The position numbers and the translations under genes are program-made. Below are positions 20,031 to 32,233 of a stretch of 64,000 nucleotides of DNA, piece by piece. Every line of letters starts with the position of its first letter. Positions within the stretch are counted from its first letter, which is position 1. This DNA is from Ancylobacter sonchi (GTDB lineage Bacteria; Pseudomonadota; Alphaproteobacteria; Rhizobiales; Xanthobacteraceae). The DNA is taken from contig NZ_JAHBGF010000036.1 of NCBI RefSeq assembly GCF_018390695.1, forward strand, positions 124,001 to 188,000, in the 5' to 3' direction. Under the pieces are notes generated by a model. The model searched no databases. It had not been told where the DNA came from and saw only the letters and a list, made by a program, of their open reading frames with translations.

Positions 20031-20807
20031 ATGGTCGACAGCGTGCGTCTCGACGAACTGAGCTGGCCGGAATTCGCGGCGAAGGTCGCGGCCGGCGCCC
20101 CGGTATTTCTGCCGCTCGGCTCCACCGAGCAGCACGGCCCGCATCTGCCTCTGGGGGTCGACGTCGTGCTGCCCACCGGCGTGTGTGAGCGGGTGGCGAA
20201 GGCGGTCGGCGGCATCGTTGCCCCCACCGTCAACTACGGCTGCAAGTCGATGCCGCGCTCCGGCGGCGGCGAGCAGTTCCCCGGCACGCTCAGCCTCGAC
20301 GCCCACACCTTCGCGCTGGTGGTGCGTGACGTCATCCGCAATCTCGGTCGCCAGGGCGTACGCCGGCTGGTGGTCGTCAACGGCCATTACGAGAATCTCT
20401 GGCCGTCGGTCGAGGGCCTCGACCTCGCCTTGCGCGAATTGAAGCGCGACGGCATCGACGACATGCAGGTGATGCGTCTCGAATATTGGGACTTCGCCAC
20501 CCGCCCGACGCTGGACAAGCTGTTCCCGGCCGGCTTCCCCGGTATCGAGCTGGAACATGCGAGCCTGCTCGAGACCTCGCTGATGCTGCTGTTCCGGCCC
20601 GAACTCGTCGAGATGGACAAGGTGCCGAACGATGGCCCGGCAACCTTCCCGACCTATGACCGCTTCCCGATCCCCGCCGATTTCGGCCTGCCGCCCTCCG
20701 GCGTGCTCGCCGTGGCGGTGGGCTCCACCACCGAGAAGGGCGAGCTGCTGATGGCGGACTATCTCACGCACATCTCCGCCGCCATAACCAAGGAGTTCGG
20801 GCTCTGA
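20031..20807 (+). CDS. Creatininase-family metal-dependent amidohydrolase
   Basis: 258 residues from the ATG at 20031 (RBS AGAGGAAG). Metal ligands typical of the family are visible: PLGSTEQHGPHLPLGVDVVL (Glu, His, Asp), the His in VVVNGHYEN and the Glu in ELEHASLLETSLML. The family covers creatinine amidohydrolase, 3-dehydro-scyllo-inosose hydrolase (IolN) and formamide hydrolases, so the name creatininase should not be taken literally. Context with two SDRs and two ureohydrolases favours hydrolysis of a cyclic amide or oxidised ring intermediate of a guanidino compound; this is inference. Confidence 0.9.
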   Translation: MVDSVRLDELSWPEFAAKVAAGAPVFLPLGSTEQHGPHLPLGVDVVLPTGVCERVAKAVGGIVAPTVNYGCKSMPRSGGGEQFPGTLSLDAHTFALVVRDVIRNLGRQGVRRLVVVNGHYENLWPSVEGLDLALRELKRDGIDDMQVMRLEYWDFATRPTLDKLFPAGFPGIELEHASLLETSLMLLFRPELVEMDKVPNDGPATFPTYDRFPIPADFGLPPSGVLAVAVGSTTEKGELLMADYLTHISAAITKEFGL

Positions 20808-20826
20808 GCCCGGCCGAGGTCTGATC

Positions 20827-21798
20827 ATGACAGGACGTTTCGAGCCGCTCGATTCCGGCACCGTGCCGCGCTACGCTGGCATCCCCACCTTCATGCGGCT
20901 GCCGCAGGCCGAGCCGGCCGAGGTCGACATCGCCCTCCTCGGCATTCCCTATGACGGCGGCGCCACCAACCGCGTCGGCACCCGCCACGGACCGCGCGAG
21001 ATCCGCAACCAGTCGAGCCTGATGCGCCGCGTGCACCATGTCACCGGCCTGTCGCCCTATGACCGCGCCCGCATCGCCGATTGCGGCGACGTGCCGTTCG
21101 ACCCGATGGACCTGATGCGCACGCTCGACCTCATCTCGGCACATTATGCCGGGGTGAAGGCGGCCGGCGCGCTGCCGCTGACCGCCGGCGGCGACCACCT
21201 TGTCTCGCTGCCGATCCTGCGCGGGCTGGCAGCCGACGGTCCGGTCGGGCTGATCCAGTTCGATGCCCATTCCGACACCTATGACAGCTTCTTCGGCGGC
21301 AGCCGCTACAATCACGGCACGCCGTTCCGCCGCGCCATCGAGGAAGGGCTGGTCGACCCGAAGCGCTTCGTGCAGATCGGTTTGCGCGGCGCCATCTCCG
21401 ACGCCGGCAATTACGATTTCGCCACCGCCGCCGGGGTGCGGATCATCTTCATCGAGGAATTCATCGAGCGCGGCGTCGCCGACGTCATGGCCGAGGCGCG
21501 CGCGATCGTCGGCGACAAGCCGACCTATGTCACCTTCGACATCGACTGCATCGACCCCTCGCAGGCCCCCGGCACCGGCACGCCGGAGATCGGCGGCTTC
21601 TCCACCCGCGAGGCGCAGTCTCTGGTGCGCAGGCTGGAAGGGCTGAACCTCATCGGCGCCGACCTCGTCGAGGTCGCCCCGCCGCTCGATCCCTCCGGCC
21701 TCACGGCGCTGACCGGCGCCACCATCTTCTTCGAGCTGCTCTGCGTGCTCGCCGGCGTCGTCGACTCCAGGCAGGCAGATGATTTGGGAGGCAAGTGA
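20827..21798 (+). CDS. Ureohydrolase (agmatinase/arginase superfamily), copy 1
   Basis: 323 residues. Binuclear manganese ligands are all present: GGDH in LTAGGDHLVSLP, DAHSD in QFDAHSDTYD and DxDxxDP in FDIDCIDPSQAPGTGTPE. The enzyme should release urea from a guanidino group. Length and motifs resemble agmatinase, guanidinobutyrase or guanidinopropionase rather than arginase; the substrate is not assignable by eye. It begins 19 bases after the creatininase-family gene and its TGA overlaps the ATG of a second ureohydrolase. Confidence 0.93.
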   Translation: MTGRFEPLDSGTVPRYAGIPTFMRLPQAEPAEVDIALLGIPYDGGATNRVGTRHGPREIRNQSSLMRRVHHVTGLSPYDRARIADCGDVPFDPMDLMRTLDLISAHYAGVKAAGALPLTAGGDHLVSLPILRGLAADGPVGLIQFDAHSDTYDSFFGGSRYNHGTPFRRAIEEGLVDPKRFVQIGLRGAISDAGNYDFATAAGVRIIFIEEFIERGVADVMAEARAIVGDKPTYVTFDIDCIDPSQAPGTGTPEIGGFSTREAQSLVRRLEGLNLIGADLVEVAPPLDPSGLTALTGATIFFELLCVLAGVVDSRQADDLGGK

Positions 21799-22754
21799 TG
21801 GCCCACGGTTATGAAGGCGGCCGGCTCGACCTGCCCTTCGTCGGCATCTGCACCTTCGGCAAATACCCGCTCGAACTGGACTGGTCGAAGATCGACGCCG
21901 ACGTCGCCATCCTCGGCGCGCCGTTCGATCTCGGCACCCAGTGGCGCACCGGCACCCGCACCGGGCCGCGCGCCATCCGCGAGGCCTCGACGCTGTTCTC
22001 CTTCGGCCATGCCGGCGCCTATGACCATGAGGACGACGTCACCTATCTCGCCGCCGAGACGACGCGCATCGTCGACATCGGCGACGCCGACATCGTCCAC
22101 ACCGACACGCTGCAAAGCCACGCCAATATCGAGGCCGGCGTACGCGCCATCCTGAAGGCCGGCGCGCTGCCGGTGGTGCTGGGCGGCGACCATTCGATCA
22201 ACATCCCCTGCATCAACGCCTTCTCCGACGAAGAGCCGATCCACATCGTGCAGTTCGACGCGCATCTCGACTTCGTCGACGAGCGCCACGGCGTGCGCTT
22301 CGGCCACGGCAACCCGCTGCGCCGCGCCGCCGAGAAGGACTACGTGACCGGCCTCACCCAGCTCGGCATCCGCAACGTCTCCTCCACCGCCCGCGAGGGC
22401 TACGAGGCGGCGCGAGCCATGGGCTCGGACATCCTCAGCGTCCGGCAGATCCGCAAGCTCGGCACAGAGGCGGTGCTGGCCCGCATCCCGGAGGGCAAGC
22501 GCTACTACGTCACCATCGATATCGATGGCTTCGATCCGTCCATCGCGCCGGGCACCGGCACGCCGAGCCATGGCGGCTTTGCCTATTACGAGGTGCTGGA
22601 ACTGCTCGACGGCCTGACCAGGCGCGGCACGGTGGTCGGCGTCGACCTCGTCGAGGTCGCCCGCGAATACGATCCCGGCGGCGTCACCGGCATATTGGCG
22701 GCGCAGGTGCTGCTGAATTTCATCGGCCGCATCCTGCACAACCGCGCCGCCTGA
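21798..22754 (+). CDS. Ureohydrolase (agmatinase/arginase superfamily), copy 2
   Basis: 318 residues from the ATG at 21798, which overlaps the previous TGA (ATGA); GGGAGG lies 6 bases upstream. Metal-binding motifs are complete: LGGDHSINIP, QFDAHLDFVD and TIDIDGFDPSIAPGTGTPSHGG. It shares only the family pattern with copy 1 (different N-terminus and loops), so this is not a recent duplication. Tandem unlike ureohydrolases could form a heteromeric enzyme or remove two different amidino groups. It is the last gene of the LysR-linked operon. Confidence 0.93.
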   Translation: MAHGYEGGRLDLPFVGICTFGKYPLELDWSKIDADVAILGAPFDLGTQWRTGTRTGPRAIREASTLFSFGHAGAYDHEDDVTYLAAETTRIVDIGDADIVHTDTLQSHANIEAGVRAILKAGALPVVLGGDHSINIPCINAFSDEEPIHIVQFDAHLDFVDERHGVRFGHGNPLRRAAEKDYVTGLTQLGIRNVSSTAREGYEAARAMGSDILSVRQIRKLGTEAVLARIPEGKRYYVTIDIDGFDPSIAPGTGTPSHGGFAYYEVLELLDGLTRRGTVVGVDLVEVAREYDPGGVTGILAAQVLLNFIGRILHNRAA

Positions 22755-22784
22755 GGGTCGCGCGGTGCGCGCCGGCTCTTGAAG

Positions 22785-22805
22785 TCGGGCCGTCGCGCCC
22801 GATTT
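22785..22805 (+). terminator. Weak terminator after the ureohydrolase operon
   Basis: TCGGGC, 6-base loop, GCCCGA followed by TTT. A short stem, plausible only by position. Confidence 0.35.
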
Positions 22806-22895
22806 CCTCTCATCGACGCGACGCGGGGGGTGGCCTCCCGCGCCGGGGCGGTGCCATGATGCGCCGCGCCGGGAACGTGAACGAGAGAGACACAT

Positions 22896-23384
22896 ATGAG
22901 CGACCACAGCACCAGCAATGACGTGCCCTCCAACGCCAAGAAGGTCGCCATCGACCTGCTCAACAGCAATGTTGCGGCGTCGATCGACCTCGCGCTCGCC
23001 ACCAAGCAGGCGCACTGGAACCTGAAGGGGCCGCAGTTCATCGCCGTGCACGAAATGCTGGACGGCTTCCGCACCCAGCTCGACGACCACGTCGACACCA
23101 TGGCCGAACGCGTGGTACAGCTGGGCGGTACCGCGCTCGGCACCACCCAGGTCGTCGCCAAGGCCACCTCGCTCGAGGCCTATCCGACCGACATCTACAA
23201 GGTGAAGGACCATCTCGGGGCGCTGATCGAGCGCTACGCCAAGGTGGCCAACACCGTGCGCAAGTCGATCGACGAGGCCGACGAGGCCGGCGATGCCACC
23301 ACCGCCGACATTTTCACGGCCGCCTCGCGCGACCTCGACAAGGCGCTGTGGTTCCTTGAAGCGCATGTCCAGGAACCTGCCTAA
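22896..23384 (+). CDS. dps: DNA-protection ferritin-like protein Dps
   Basis: 162 residues. Dps dodecamers bind DNA and oxidise ferrous iron with peroxide, protecting starved or stressed cells. The ferroxidase signature is intact: [36 protein letters not shown] (about 33-68), with His, Asp and Glu ligands. The C-terminus [15 protein letters not shown] is canonical. The lysine-bearing N-terminus [11 protein letters not shown] is short. RBS is GAGAGAGA. Monocistronic, followed by a long stem-loop. Confidence 0.97.
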   Translation: MSDHSTSNDVPSNAKKVAIDLLNSNVAASIDLALATKQAHWNLKGPQFIAVHEMLDGFRTQLDDHVDTMAERVVQLGGTALGTTQVVAKATSLEAYPTDIYKVKDHLGALIERYAKVANTVRKSIDEADEAGDATTADIFTAASRDLDKALWFLEAHVQEPA

Positions 23385-23731
23385 GTCGGGGCTCGCGTGA
23401 GCCGAGGCCGGGTTCCGCCCGGCGCGCCGCTCCCTCGGATGACCACGGCCGGACCGGCATCCTCCGGTCCCGCCGTGGCCCCTTGGACGTAGATCCGTGG
23501 CAATCGGGAGGGTCCGGAAGGCGGCGCAGGATAGGGCGCAAGGAAACCGGGAGGCACCCGAACCACTACTTGGCCGAAATCTCCCGTGTGCAAGCTAACG
23601 TTGCGCCTCACCTCATAATTGTCTTTTTCCTATCAGCATTTAGGATCCAATGGCTAGAGAATCGGTCCGGCGCCTTGCAGGTCTGCTGGAAAACAGCTGT
23701 ATTGCGTTGGAAATTGGGGGGACAGTATCGC
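23385..23731. other. dps to MarR-gene intergenic region
   Basis: 347 bases. The first part holds the dps stem-loop. The second part (about 23580-23700) is AT-rich and probably carries the regulator's promoter; no clear -35/-10 pair stands out. Confidence 0.5.
23443..23478 (+). terminator. Long stem-loop downstream of dps
   Basis: Fifteen-base arms CCACGGCCGGACCGG and CCGGTCCCGCCGTGG with one mismatch, loop CATCCT. No T-tract follows. Confidence 0.5.
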
Positions 23732-24280
23732 ATGGCTGGTAACGCGGCTTCGTCCGGCAAATCGCCGGAGAACGAGTTTGATCGCGACCTCCTGCCGCCG
23801 GATAACCCCGATGCGGGCGATCCGGTCATCACCCATCTTGAGATCGCCCGGCTGATCGAGCGGGCCCACCGGCGCTTCCTCGACCTTCTCCGCATGGAGC
23901 TCACCCGGCTGTCGACCGACGACATCAGCCCCTCGCAGGTGATGCTGCTGTTCACCATCGGCGCGGACGAGCTGTCGGTGCGCGACCTCTTGGAGCGCGG
24001 CCACTATCTCGGCTCCAACGCCTCCTACAATCTCAAGCAGCTGGTGGATGCGGGCTATGTGAACCGCACCGCCTCGCAGCGTGACCGGCGCTCGGCGCGG
24101 CTCAAGCTGACGCCGAAGGCGGTCGATCTGTGCGAGCGCATCCGCGCCATCCACGATTCCGTGCATCGGCAGAACACCCGCGACGACGCGGATTCCCGCG
24201 ACCTCGTCACCGCCTATAACGTGCTGCGCAAGCTCGAAATGCTGTGGACGGGTTCGCTGCGCTACGGCGAAGGCGCCTGA
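23732..24280 (+). CDS. MarR-family winged-helix regulator, LdtR-like
   Basis: 182 residues from the ATG at 23732. The MarR fold is shown by LIERAHRRFLDLLRMELTRLSTDDISPSQVMLLFTIGADELSVRDLLERGHYLGSNASYNLKQLVDAGYVNRTASQRDRRSARLKLTPKAVDLC; the recognition helix is in SNASYNLKQLV and the wing in SQRDRRSARLKLT. The long acidic N-terminal tail (about 30 residues) and the HYLGSNASYNLK segment resemble rhizobial LdtR, a regulator of L,D-transpeptidases and osmotic tolerance; this sub-family call is from memory and needs an alignment. Monocistronic, ends in a bidirectional terminator. Confidence 0.8.
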   Translation: MAGNAASSGKSPENEFDRDLLPPDNPDAGDPVITHLEIARLIERAHRRFLDLLRMELTRLSTDDISPSQVMLLFTIGADELSVRDLLERGHYLGSNASYNLKQLVDAGYVNRTASQRDRRSARLKLTPKAVDLCERIRAIHDSVHRQNTRDDADSRDLVTAYNVLRKLEMLWTGSLRYGEGA

Positions 24281-24311
24281 GGCGCCGCCCTTCCCTACCT
24301 ATGCCGACAGC

Positions 24312-24337
24312 AAAAAGGGCGCCGAGGCGCCCTTTTT
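24312..24337. terminator. Bidirectional terminator between MarR gene and pgm
   Basis: AAAAAGGGCGCC, GA, GGCGCCCTTTTT: the A- and T-runs serve the convergent genes on either side. Confidence 0.88.
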
Positions 24338-24361
24338 CTTTTCAGCCGCAGGCCGGGATCG

Positions 24362-27654
<3,293 letters not shown>

Positions 27655-27686
27655 AAATATCTCCGGCTCTGGCAATGGACGACAGC

Positions 27687-30197
27687 CTAGGATGTCGGCG
27701 CAAGGCTGTCCTTTACCGCTTCGATCAATTGCTTCAACGTAAATGGCTTCGGCAAAAAGCCGAAATCCGCGCCTTCCGGCAGGTTCTTGGCGAAGGCTTC
27801 CTCGGCATAACCCGACATGAATATGACTTTTATGTCGGGATAGGAGACCTGCAACTCCCGTAGCAGGCTCGGCCCGTCCATTTCCGGCATCACGACGTCG
27901 GACAGCACCAGTTGCACCGCCTTGCCGTGCTCCTCCATCACCTCCAGCGCCTCGATGCCCGAGCCGGCTTCCAGCACCTGGTAGCCGCGCGAGATCAGCG
28001 CGCGGGCGGCGAAGGCGCGCACCGCCTCCTCGTCCTCGACCAGCAGCAGCGTGCCGCGCCCGGTGAGATCGGCCGGCTTGGCCGCCACCTCCGGCTCGGC
28101 CAGCTTGACCGGCACCTCATCCACCGCCGGCACATGACGCGGCAGGAACACGCGGAACACCGTGCCGCGTCCCGGCGCGCTCTCGAGGTCGATGGTGCCG
28201 CCGGTCTGCTTGACGATACCGTACACCGTCGACAGGCCGAGGCCGGTGCCCTTGCCGACCTCCTTGGTGGAGAAGAACGGCTCGAAGATCTTGTCGATGA
28301 TGTCAGCCGGAATGCCGGTGCCGGTGTCGGCCACCTCGACCAGCACGTGGTCCGCTTCCGGCAGGCCGGCGCGGATGTACTGCGCGGCCTCCGCCGCCGT
28401 CACATTAGCGGTGCGGATGCTGAGCGTGCCGCCGTCCGGCATGGCGTCGCGGGCATTCACCGCCAGGTTGACGATCACCTGCTCGAACTGGTTGAGGTCG
28501 GCCTTCACCGGCCACAGGCCGCGCCCCTCCTTGACCTCCAGCTTCACCCGCTCGCCGAGCAGGCGCCGCAGCAGCATGGAGAGGTCGCTCATCACGTCGC
28601 CGAGGTTCAGCACCTGCGGGCGCAGCGTCTGCCGGCGCGAGAAGGCGAGCAGCTGGCGCACCAGCCCGGCGGCGCGGTTGGCGTTCTGCTTGATCTGCAT
28701 CACGTCCTGGAAGGACGGGTCGGTCGGGCGCGCATTGGCGAGCAGGAGGTCGGAATAGCCGATGATGGCGGTGAGCACGTTATTGAAGTCGTGCGCCACC
28801 CCGCCGGCGAGCTGGCCGACCGCCTGCATCTTCTGCGACTGCGCGAATTGGGCTTCCAGCGTGCGCTGCTCGGTGGTCTCGGTGGCATAGACGATGGCCG
28901 CCTCCGCCTCCTCGCCGCCATCCTCGACCGGGGCGAGGTAGAAGCGGGCCGAGCGGGCGGCGTCGCCGGCGAAGCCGACATCCACCGGGCCGGGCGGCGC
29001 ATGGCCGGTAAGCACCTGCTCCAGCGCCACCACCAGCGCCGGGCGCGAGGCGTCGGCGGCGGCCTCGACCAGCCGGCGCGCCTGTCCGGTGTCGCCGCTG
29101 CCGAAATGGCGGGCGAACATGGCGTTGGCGCGCACGATCCGCCCCTTGCGGTCGATGGTGGCGATGGCGATCGGCGAATTGTGGAAGAAGCGGGCGAAGC
29201 GCACCTCCGCCGCCCGCAGCGGGTCCGCCTCGTTGTCGGCGCGGGAACGATTGACGACCAATGTCCGCGAAGCGCCTGGCGTGCCGTCGGCGGTAAAGGA
29301 GACCCGGTGCCACATGCGCACCGGCAGCCGCTGGCCGTTCTTGCGCTTGAGGTCGAGATCGAACACCTCGGTGCGCACGCCGCCGGGCATCGGCGTCATG
29401 CCGGTGAGCAGCGCGGCGGACGGACCGGGCACGATGTCGGCAACGGTAAGCCCGCCTGGCCCGAACTCGGCGAGGTCGTAGCCCAGCCAGTCGACCAGCG
29501 TGGCGTTGATGTAGTGGATCGCCCCGCCGGCCGCCGAGAAGAAGCCGGCCGGCGCATGGTCGAGATAGTCGATGACGTGCTGCAGCTCGAGGAAGGCTGT
29601 CTCCTGCCGCTCCCGCTCGCGCGTGAGGTCGGTCACCGTCCAGATCACCGTGCGGCCGGGCGCCGGGCGGGCGCCGAGCTTCAGCCAGCGCACCGGCGCG
29701 CCGGGCAGGCCGGCGATGCGCACTTCTTCCGAGACCGCCCGCCCGTCGCGCGTGCCCTGCGCCAGGCGATAGACCGCCTCCGAGGCGTCGGGGTCGGCGG
29801 TGAACAGGCGCTCGACCGGACGCACATCGTCCATCGACGTCGCGCCGGTGATGGCGATATAGCTCGCATTGGCGTGCAACACCCGCCCGAGTGCGTCGAC
29901 AAGGCTCATACCTTCCGGCGCACTGTCGACGATGCGGCGGGCGAGTTCGTCGGACGGGTCGGGCATGCCGAAGCGCAGCAGCCCGGCGGCATAGGCGAAC
30001 AGCGCGAAGACGCCGATCACCGCCAGCGCGCTGAGCAGGCCGACGATCCAGGGATCGGCGTTCTCGCGCCCGAGCAGCAGCAGCGACACCACCGCGCCGA
30101 CGAGCGCCAGCGCGACCGCCAGCACCAGGCGGATGCTGCCGCCGATTTCGCGACGGTCGAGGGGGTGATCGTCGGGTCCGCTGTCCGCCATGTCCAT
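27687..30197 (-). CDS. cckA: Cell-cycle hybrid histidine kinase CckA
   Basis: 836 residues. Two transmembrane helices (about 23-43 and 51-74) are followed by about three PAS-like segments (88-200, 205-320, 330-445). The HisKA domain has the phospho-accepting His469 in [26 protein letters not shown]. The HATPase domain has [22 protein letters not shown] and [20 protein letters not shown]. The receiver domain has Asp767 in [13 protein letters not shown]. The arrangement and the [27 protein letters not shown] segment are diagnostic for CckA, which phosphorylates CtrA and CpdR through ChpT to drive the alphaproteobacterial cell cycle. MADSG at 30191 is an alternative start. It diverges from fliO. 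Confidence 0.94.
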   Translation of the reverse strand: MDMADSGPDDHPLDRREIGGSIRLVLAVALALVGAVVSLLLLGRENADPWIVGLLSALAVIGVFALFAYAAGLLRFGMPDPSDELARRIVDSAPEGMSLVDALGRVLHANASYIAITGATSMDDVRPVERLFTADPDASEAVYRLAQGTRDGRAVSEEVRIAGLPGAPVRWLKLGARPAPGRTVIWTVTDLTRERERQETAFLELQHVIDYLDHAPAGFFSAAGGAIHYINATLVDWLGYDLAEFGPGGLTVADIVPGPSAALLTGMTPMPGGVRTEVFDLDLKRKNGQRLPVRMWHRVSFTADGTPGASRTLVVNRSRADNEADPLRAAEVRFARFFHNSPIAIATIDRKGRIVRANAMFARHFGSGDTGQARRLVEAAADASRPALVVALEQVLTGHAPPGPVDVGFAGDAARSARFYLAPVEDGGEEAEAAIVYATETTEQRTLEAQFAQSQKMQAVGQLAGGVAHDFNNVLTAIIGYSDLLLANARPTDPSFQDVMQIKQNANRAAGLVRQLLAFSRRQTLRPQVLNLGDVMSDLSMLLRRLLGERVKLEVKEGRGLWPVKADLNQFEQVIVNLAVNARDAMPDGGTLSIRTANVTAAEAAQYIRAGLPEADHVLVEVADTGTGIPADIIDKIFEPFFSTKEVGKGTGLGLSTVYGIVKQTGGTIDLESAPGRGTVFRVFLPRHVPAVDEVPVKLAEPEVAAKPADLTGRGTLLLVEDEEAVRAFAARALISRGYQVLEAGSGIEALEVMEEHGKAVQLVLSDVVMPEMDGPSLLRELQVSYPDIKVIFMSGYAEEAFAKNLPEGADFGFLPKPFTLKQLIEAVKDSLAPTS

Positions 30198-30485
30198 GCC
30201 AGAAGCCGTCCTGCATCCGCGGCCACTCAGGGTACCGCCGACGCGCCGGAAGGCGAGTCACTGATTCCCTTTGGTGCCCGAGCACGCCGACAGGGGCAAG
30301 GGTGGATTTGGCGCCCTGCCGGATTTGCCCCAATTGCGGACCGGTTCGCCTGTAGGCTTGAGCGGATCCGGGACCAGCGGAACGCCAGCGGAAGGGTTGC
30401 CGCCGGCCCGGTTCCGCTCCAGAAAGAGGCACGATGCCATCGGAAGCCGCTTGGCGGCGGCCGTGGCACCACGGAGACAAGCTTT

Positions 30486-31385
30486 ATGTTCGACACGCTC
30501 TTCGCCAATGGCAGCCTGACCGGCACCGGCGTTCTGGCCGCCATCGGCATCGGCCTCGTCCTTCTGGTCGTACTGGTGATCCGGCTCGGCCGGCGCGGCC
30601 GCCATCGTCATTCCGGCGTGGGCGGTCACCGGCTGGCGGTGCTCGACCAGGTGGCGATCGACGAGACCCGTCGGTTGGTGCTGATCCAGCGCGACGACGT
30701 CCAGCACCTCGTCATCCTCGGCGGCGGCAGCGATTTCCTGGTGGAGGCCGGTATCGGCCGCGCGCCCGCGCGACAGGCCGCTCCGCCGGAGCTGCCCCCG
30801 ATCCCAGAGCGCGCCCGTCCCGCCGCAGCCCCTGCCCCGGCGCCCCGCCCGGCGGCACCGGTGCGCGACGAGACGCCGGTCGCGGCCGCTCCGGCGCCTG
30901 CCGCGCCCAAGCCTCCTGCCGCCCCCCAGCCTGTGGCAACGCCTTCGGTAACGCCTGTGGCGGCGGCGCCGGTCGTCGCGGCGCCCGCCGCCATACCGCC
31001 CGCCCCGCCCCGGCCGGCCGAGACGCCAGTGCCGGTACTCGACGCGCCCGGCATCGAGGCGGAGACCGCCTCGCTCGTGGAGACCTCCGGCACCCGGCCG
31101 ACGGGCGGCATCCGGCGGGTGGCGGTGAAGCTCGATCCGCAATTCGCCGGCATAGCCGATCAACTGGAGGCGACGCTGCGCGGTCCCGCGGCGCCGGAAG
31201 CTCCTGCCCGCGCCGCGCCGGCGGAGACGCCGTCCCGCACCGTGCCGCCGGTCGCCCCGGCCGAGCCCGCCGACGAGGCGCCGCGCGCGGCCGCCCCGCC
31301 GGTGCAGCCGGCCCAGCGCCCTGCCGTCGATCCGGATTTCGAGAACGAGATGGCAAGCCTGCTCGGCCGCACGCGCCGCCCGTAG
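30486..31385 (+). CDS. fliO: FliO-like flagellar biosynthesis / membrane-anchored Pro-Ala-rich protein
   Basis: 299 residues from the ATG at 30486. One transmembrane helix (LAAIGIGLVLLVVLVIRLG, residues 18-36) is followed by a FliO-type cytosolic domain: HRLAVLDQVAIDETRRLVLIQRDDVQHLVILGGGSDFLVE (48-87). The remaining 200 residues are Pro/Ala-rich linker with a short conserved stretch (GGIRRVAVKLDPQFAGIADQLEATLRG) and an acidic end (PDFENEMASLLGRTRRP). FliO helps assemble the FliPQR export gate. No other flagellar gene is nearby, and neighbours cckA and dksA are typical for this orphan fliO in rhizobia, so a role outside the flagellum is possible. Ends in a terminator. Confidence 0.78.
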   Translation: MFDTLFANGSLTGTGVLAAIGIGLVLLVVLVIRLGRRGRHRHSGVGGHRLAVLDQVAIDETRRLVLIQRDDVQHLVILGGGSDFLVEAGIGRAPARQAAPPELPPIPERARPAAAPAPAPRPAAPVRDETPVAAAPAPAAPKPPAAPQPVATPSVTPVAAAPVVAAPAAIPPAPPRPAETPVPVLDAPGIEAETASLVETSGTRPTGGIRRVAVKLDPQFAGIADQLEATLRGPAAPEAPARAAPAETPSRTVPPVAPAEPADEAPRAAAPPVQPAQRPAVDPDFENEMASLLGRTRRP

Positions 31386-31404
31386 AAAACCATCTGTAGA
31401 AAAG

Positions 31405-31441
31405 AAAAGAGCGGCCCGCCAGCAAGGCGGACCGCTCTTTT
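31405..31441. terminator. Bidirectional terminator between fliO and dksA
   Basis: AAAAGAGCGG/CCGCTCTTTT outer stem and CCGCC/GGCGG inner stem with one mismatch, loop AGCAA. Usable for both convergent genes. Confidence 0.88.
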
Positions 31442-31466
31442 TATTGGGCTGACACGAGAAGCCGGA

Positions 31467-31883
31467 TCAGTCGTCGCGGTAGACGCGCTCGCGACGTTCG
31501 TGGCGCTCCTGCGCCTCGATCGACAGCGTGGCGATCGGCCGGGCTTCGAGGCGCTTTAGCGAGATCGGTTCGCCGGTTTCCTCGCAATAGCCGTAGCTGC
31601 CATCGTCGATACGCTCCAGCGCGGCGTCGATCTTGGCGATCAGCTTGCGCTGGCGGTCGCGGGCCCGCAGCTCGATAGCGCGGTCGGTTTCGGAAGAGGC
31701 CCGGTCGGCAATGTCCGGGTGATTCTGGTTTTCGTCCTGAAGATGCTGAAGGGTTTCCTTCGCCTCGCGCAGGATGTCGTCCTTCCACTGCAGCAGCTTG
31801 TGGCGGAAATATTCCCGCTGCCGCTCGTTCATGAAAGGCTCGTCCTCGCGGGGGCGATACTCCTCGTCGATAACTACCGACAT
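31467..31883 (-). CDS. dksA: RNA polymerase-binding transcription factor DksA (zinc-site degenerate)
   Basis: 138 residues from the ATG at 31883 (MSVVIDEEYRPREDEPFMNERQREYFRHKLLQWKDDIL). DksA enters the RNA polymerase secondary channel and works with ppGpp. The coiled coil and its tip (HPDIADRASSETDRAIELRARDRQRKLIAKI) are intact, including the acidic tip residues. The zinc-finger region reads YGYCEETGEPISLKRLEARPIATLSIEAQERHE: only one of four zinc cysteines remains, with Thr, Ser and Ala at the other positions. This zinc-independent form is usual in Hyphomicrobiales and resembles Pseudomonas DksA2 in its second and fourth positions. A good sigma-70 promoter lies just upstream. Confidence 0.95.
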   Translation of the reverse strand: MSVVIDEEYRPREDEPFMNERQREYFRHKLLQWKDDILREAKETLQHLQDENQNHPDIADRASSETDRAIELRARDRQRKLIAKIDAALERIDDGSYGYCEETGEPISLKRLEARPIATLSIEAQERHERRERVYRDD

Positions 31884-31928
31884 CGGCCTTCGTCCTCGTG
31901 TTGCAGGGTATGCCCCTTTCGGGCGCAG

Positions 31929-31957
31929 CTTATAGCGTTCCAAACGGCACCGTACAA
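31929..31957 (-). promoter_or_regulatory. Sigma-70 promoter of dksA
   Basis: On the minus strand TTGTAC (31952-31957), exactly 17 bases, TATAAG (31929-31934). The leader to the dksA ATG is about 40 nt. Confidence 0.7.
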
Positions 31958-32164
31958 CCGTCCTGATTGTCATCCACACGACATGAAATGGCGGATTTTT
32001 CAGCAGCTTGCGTGGAAATTGCAGGCAAGCTCGCCTTGCCGGCCTCGGTTTGCGGCAAACCGGCAGCCGAGCGGAAACGACCGGCGCGAAGCCTGCGTTC
32101 GCGCGATTCGAAACGGCCCCCGCCAGCGCCCCTCTCCGGGCGCGCTCGCTCCCCTGTCAAAATG

Positions 32165-32193
32165 AAAAACCCGCCCGGCGGCCGCCGGGCGGG
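32165..32193 (-). terminator. Terminator of the MipA-family gene
   Basis: A perfect palindrome (32170-32193, core CCCGCCCGGC...GCCGGGCGGG) is followed on the minus strand by TTTTT. It lies about 40 bases after the stop. Confidence 0.82.
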
Positions 32194-32233
32194 GTCGATC
32201 AGGCCAGAGGGGTGCCCACGGAAGGGCGCTCGC

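Larger units (their letters stand above)
31884..32233. other. dksA upstream region / mipA downstream region
   Basis: 350 bases with the dksA promoter, the mipA terminator and no supportable gene. Open frames across it are short and lack conserved features. Confidence 0.6.

Noticed and set aside
20031..20807. Naming this gene creatininase and the cluster a creatinine pathway
   Set aside because: The family is functionally broad and no creatinase, sarcosine oxidase or N-methylhydantoin genes are nearby.
27912..30485. The long plus-strand frame extending upstream of fliO
   Set aside because: The part before 30486 is antisense to cckA and non-conserved; the FliO protein starts at the ATG at 30486.
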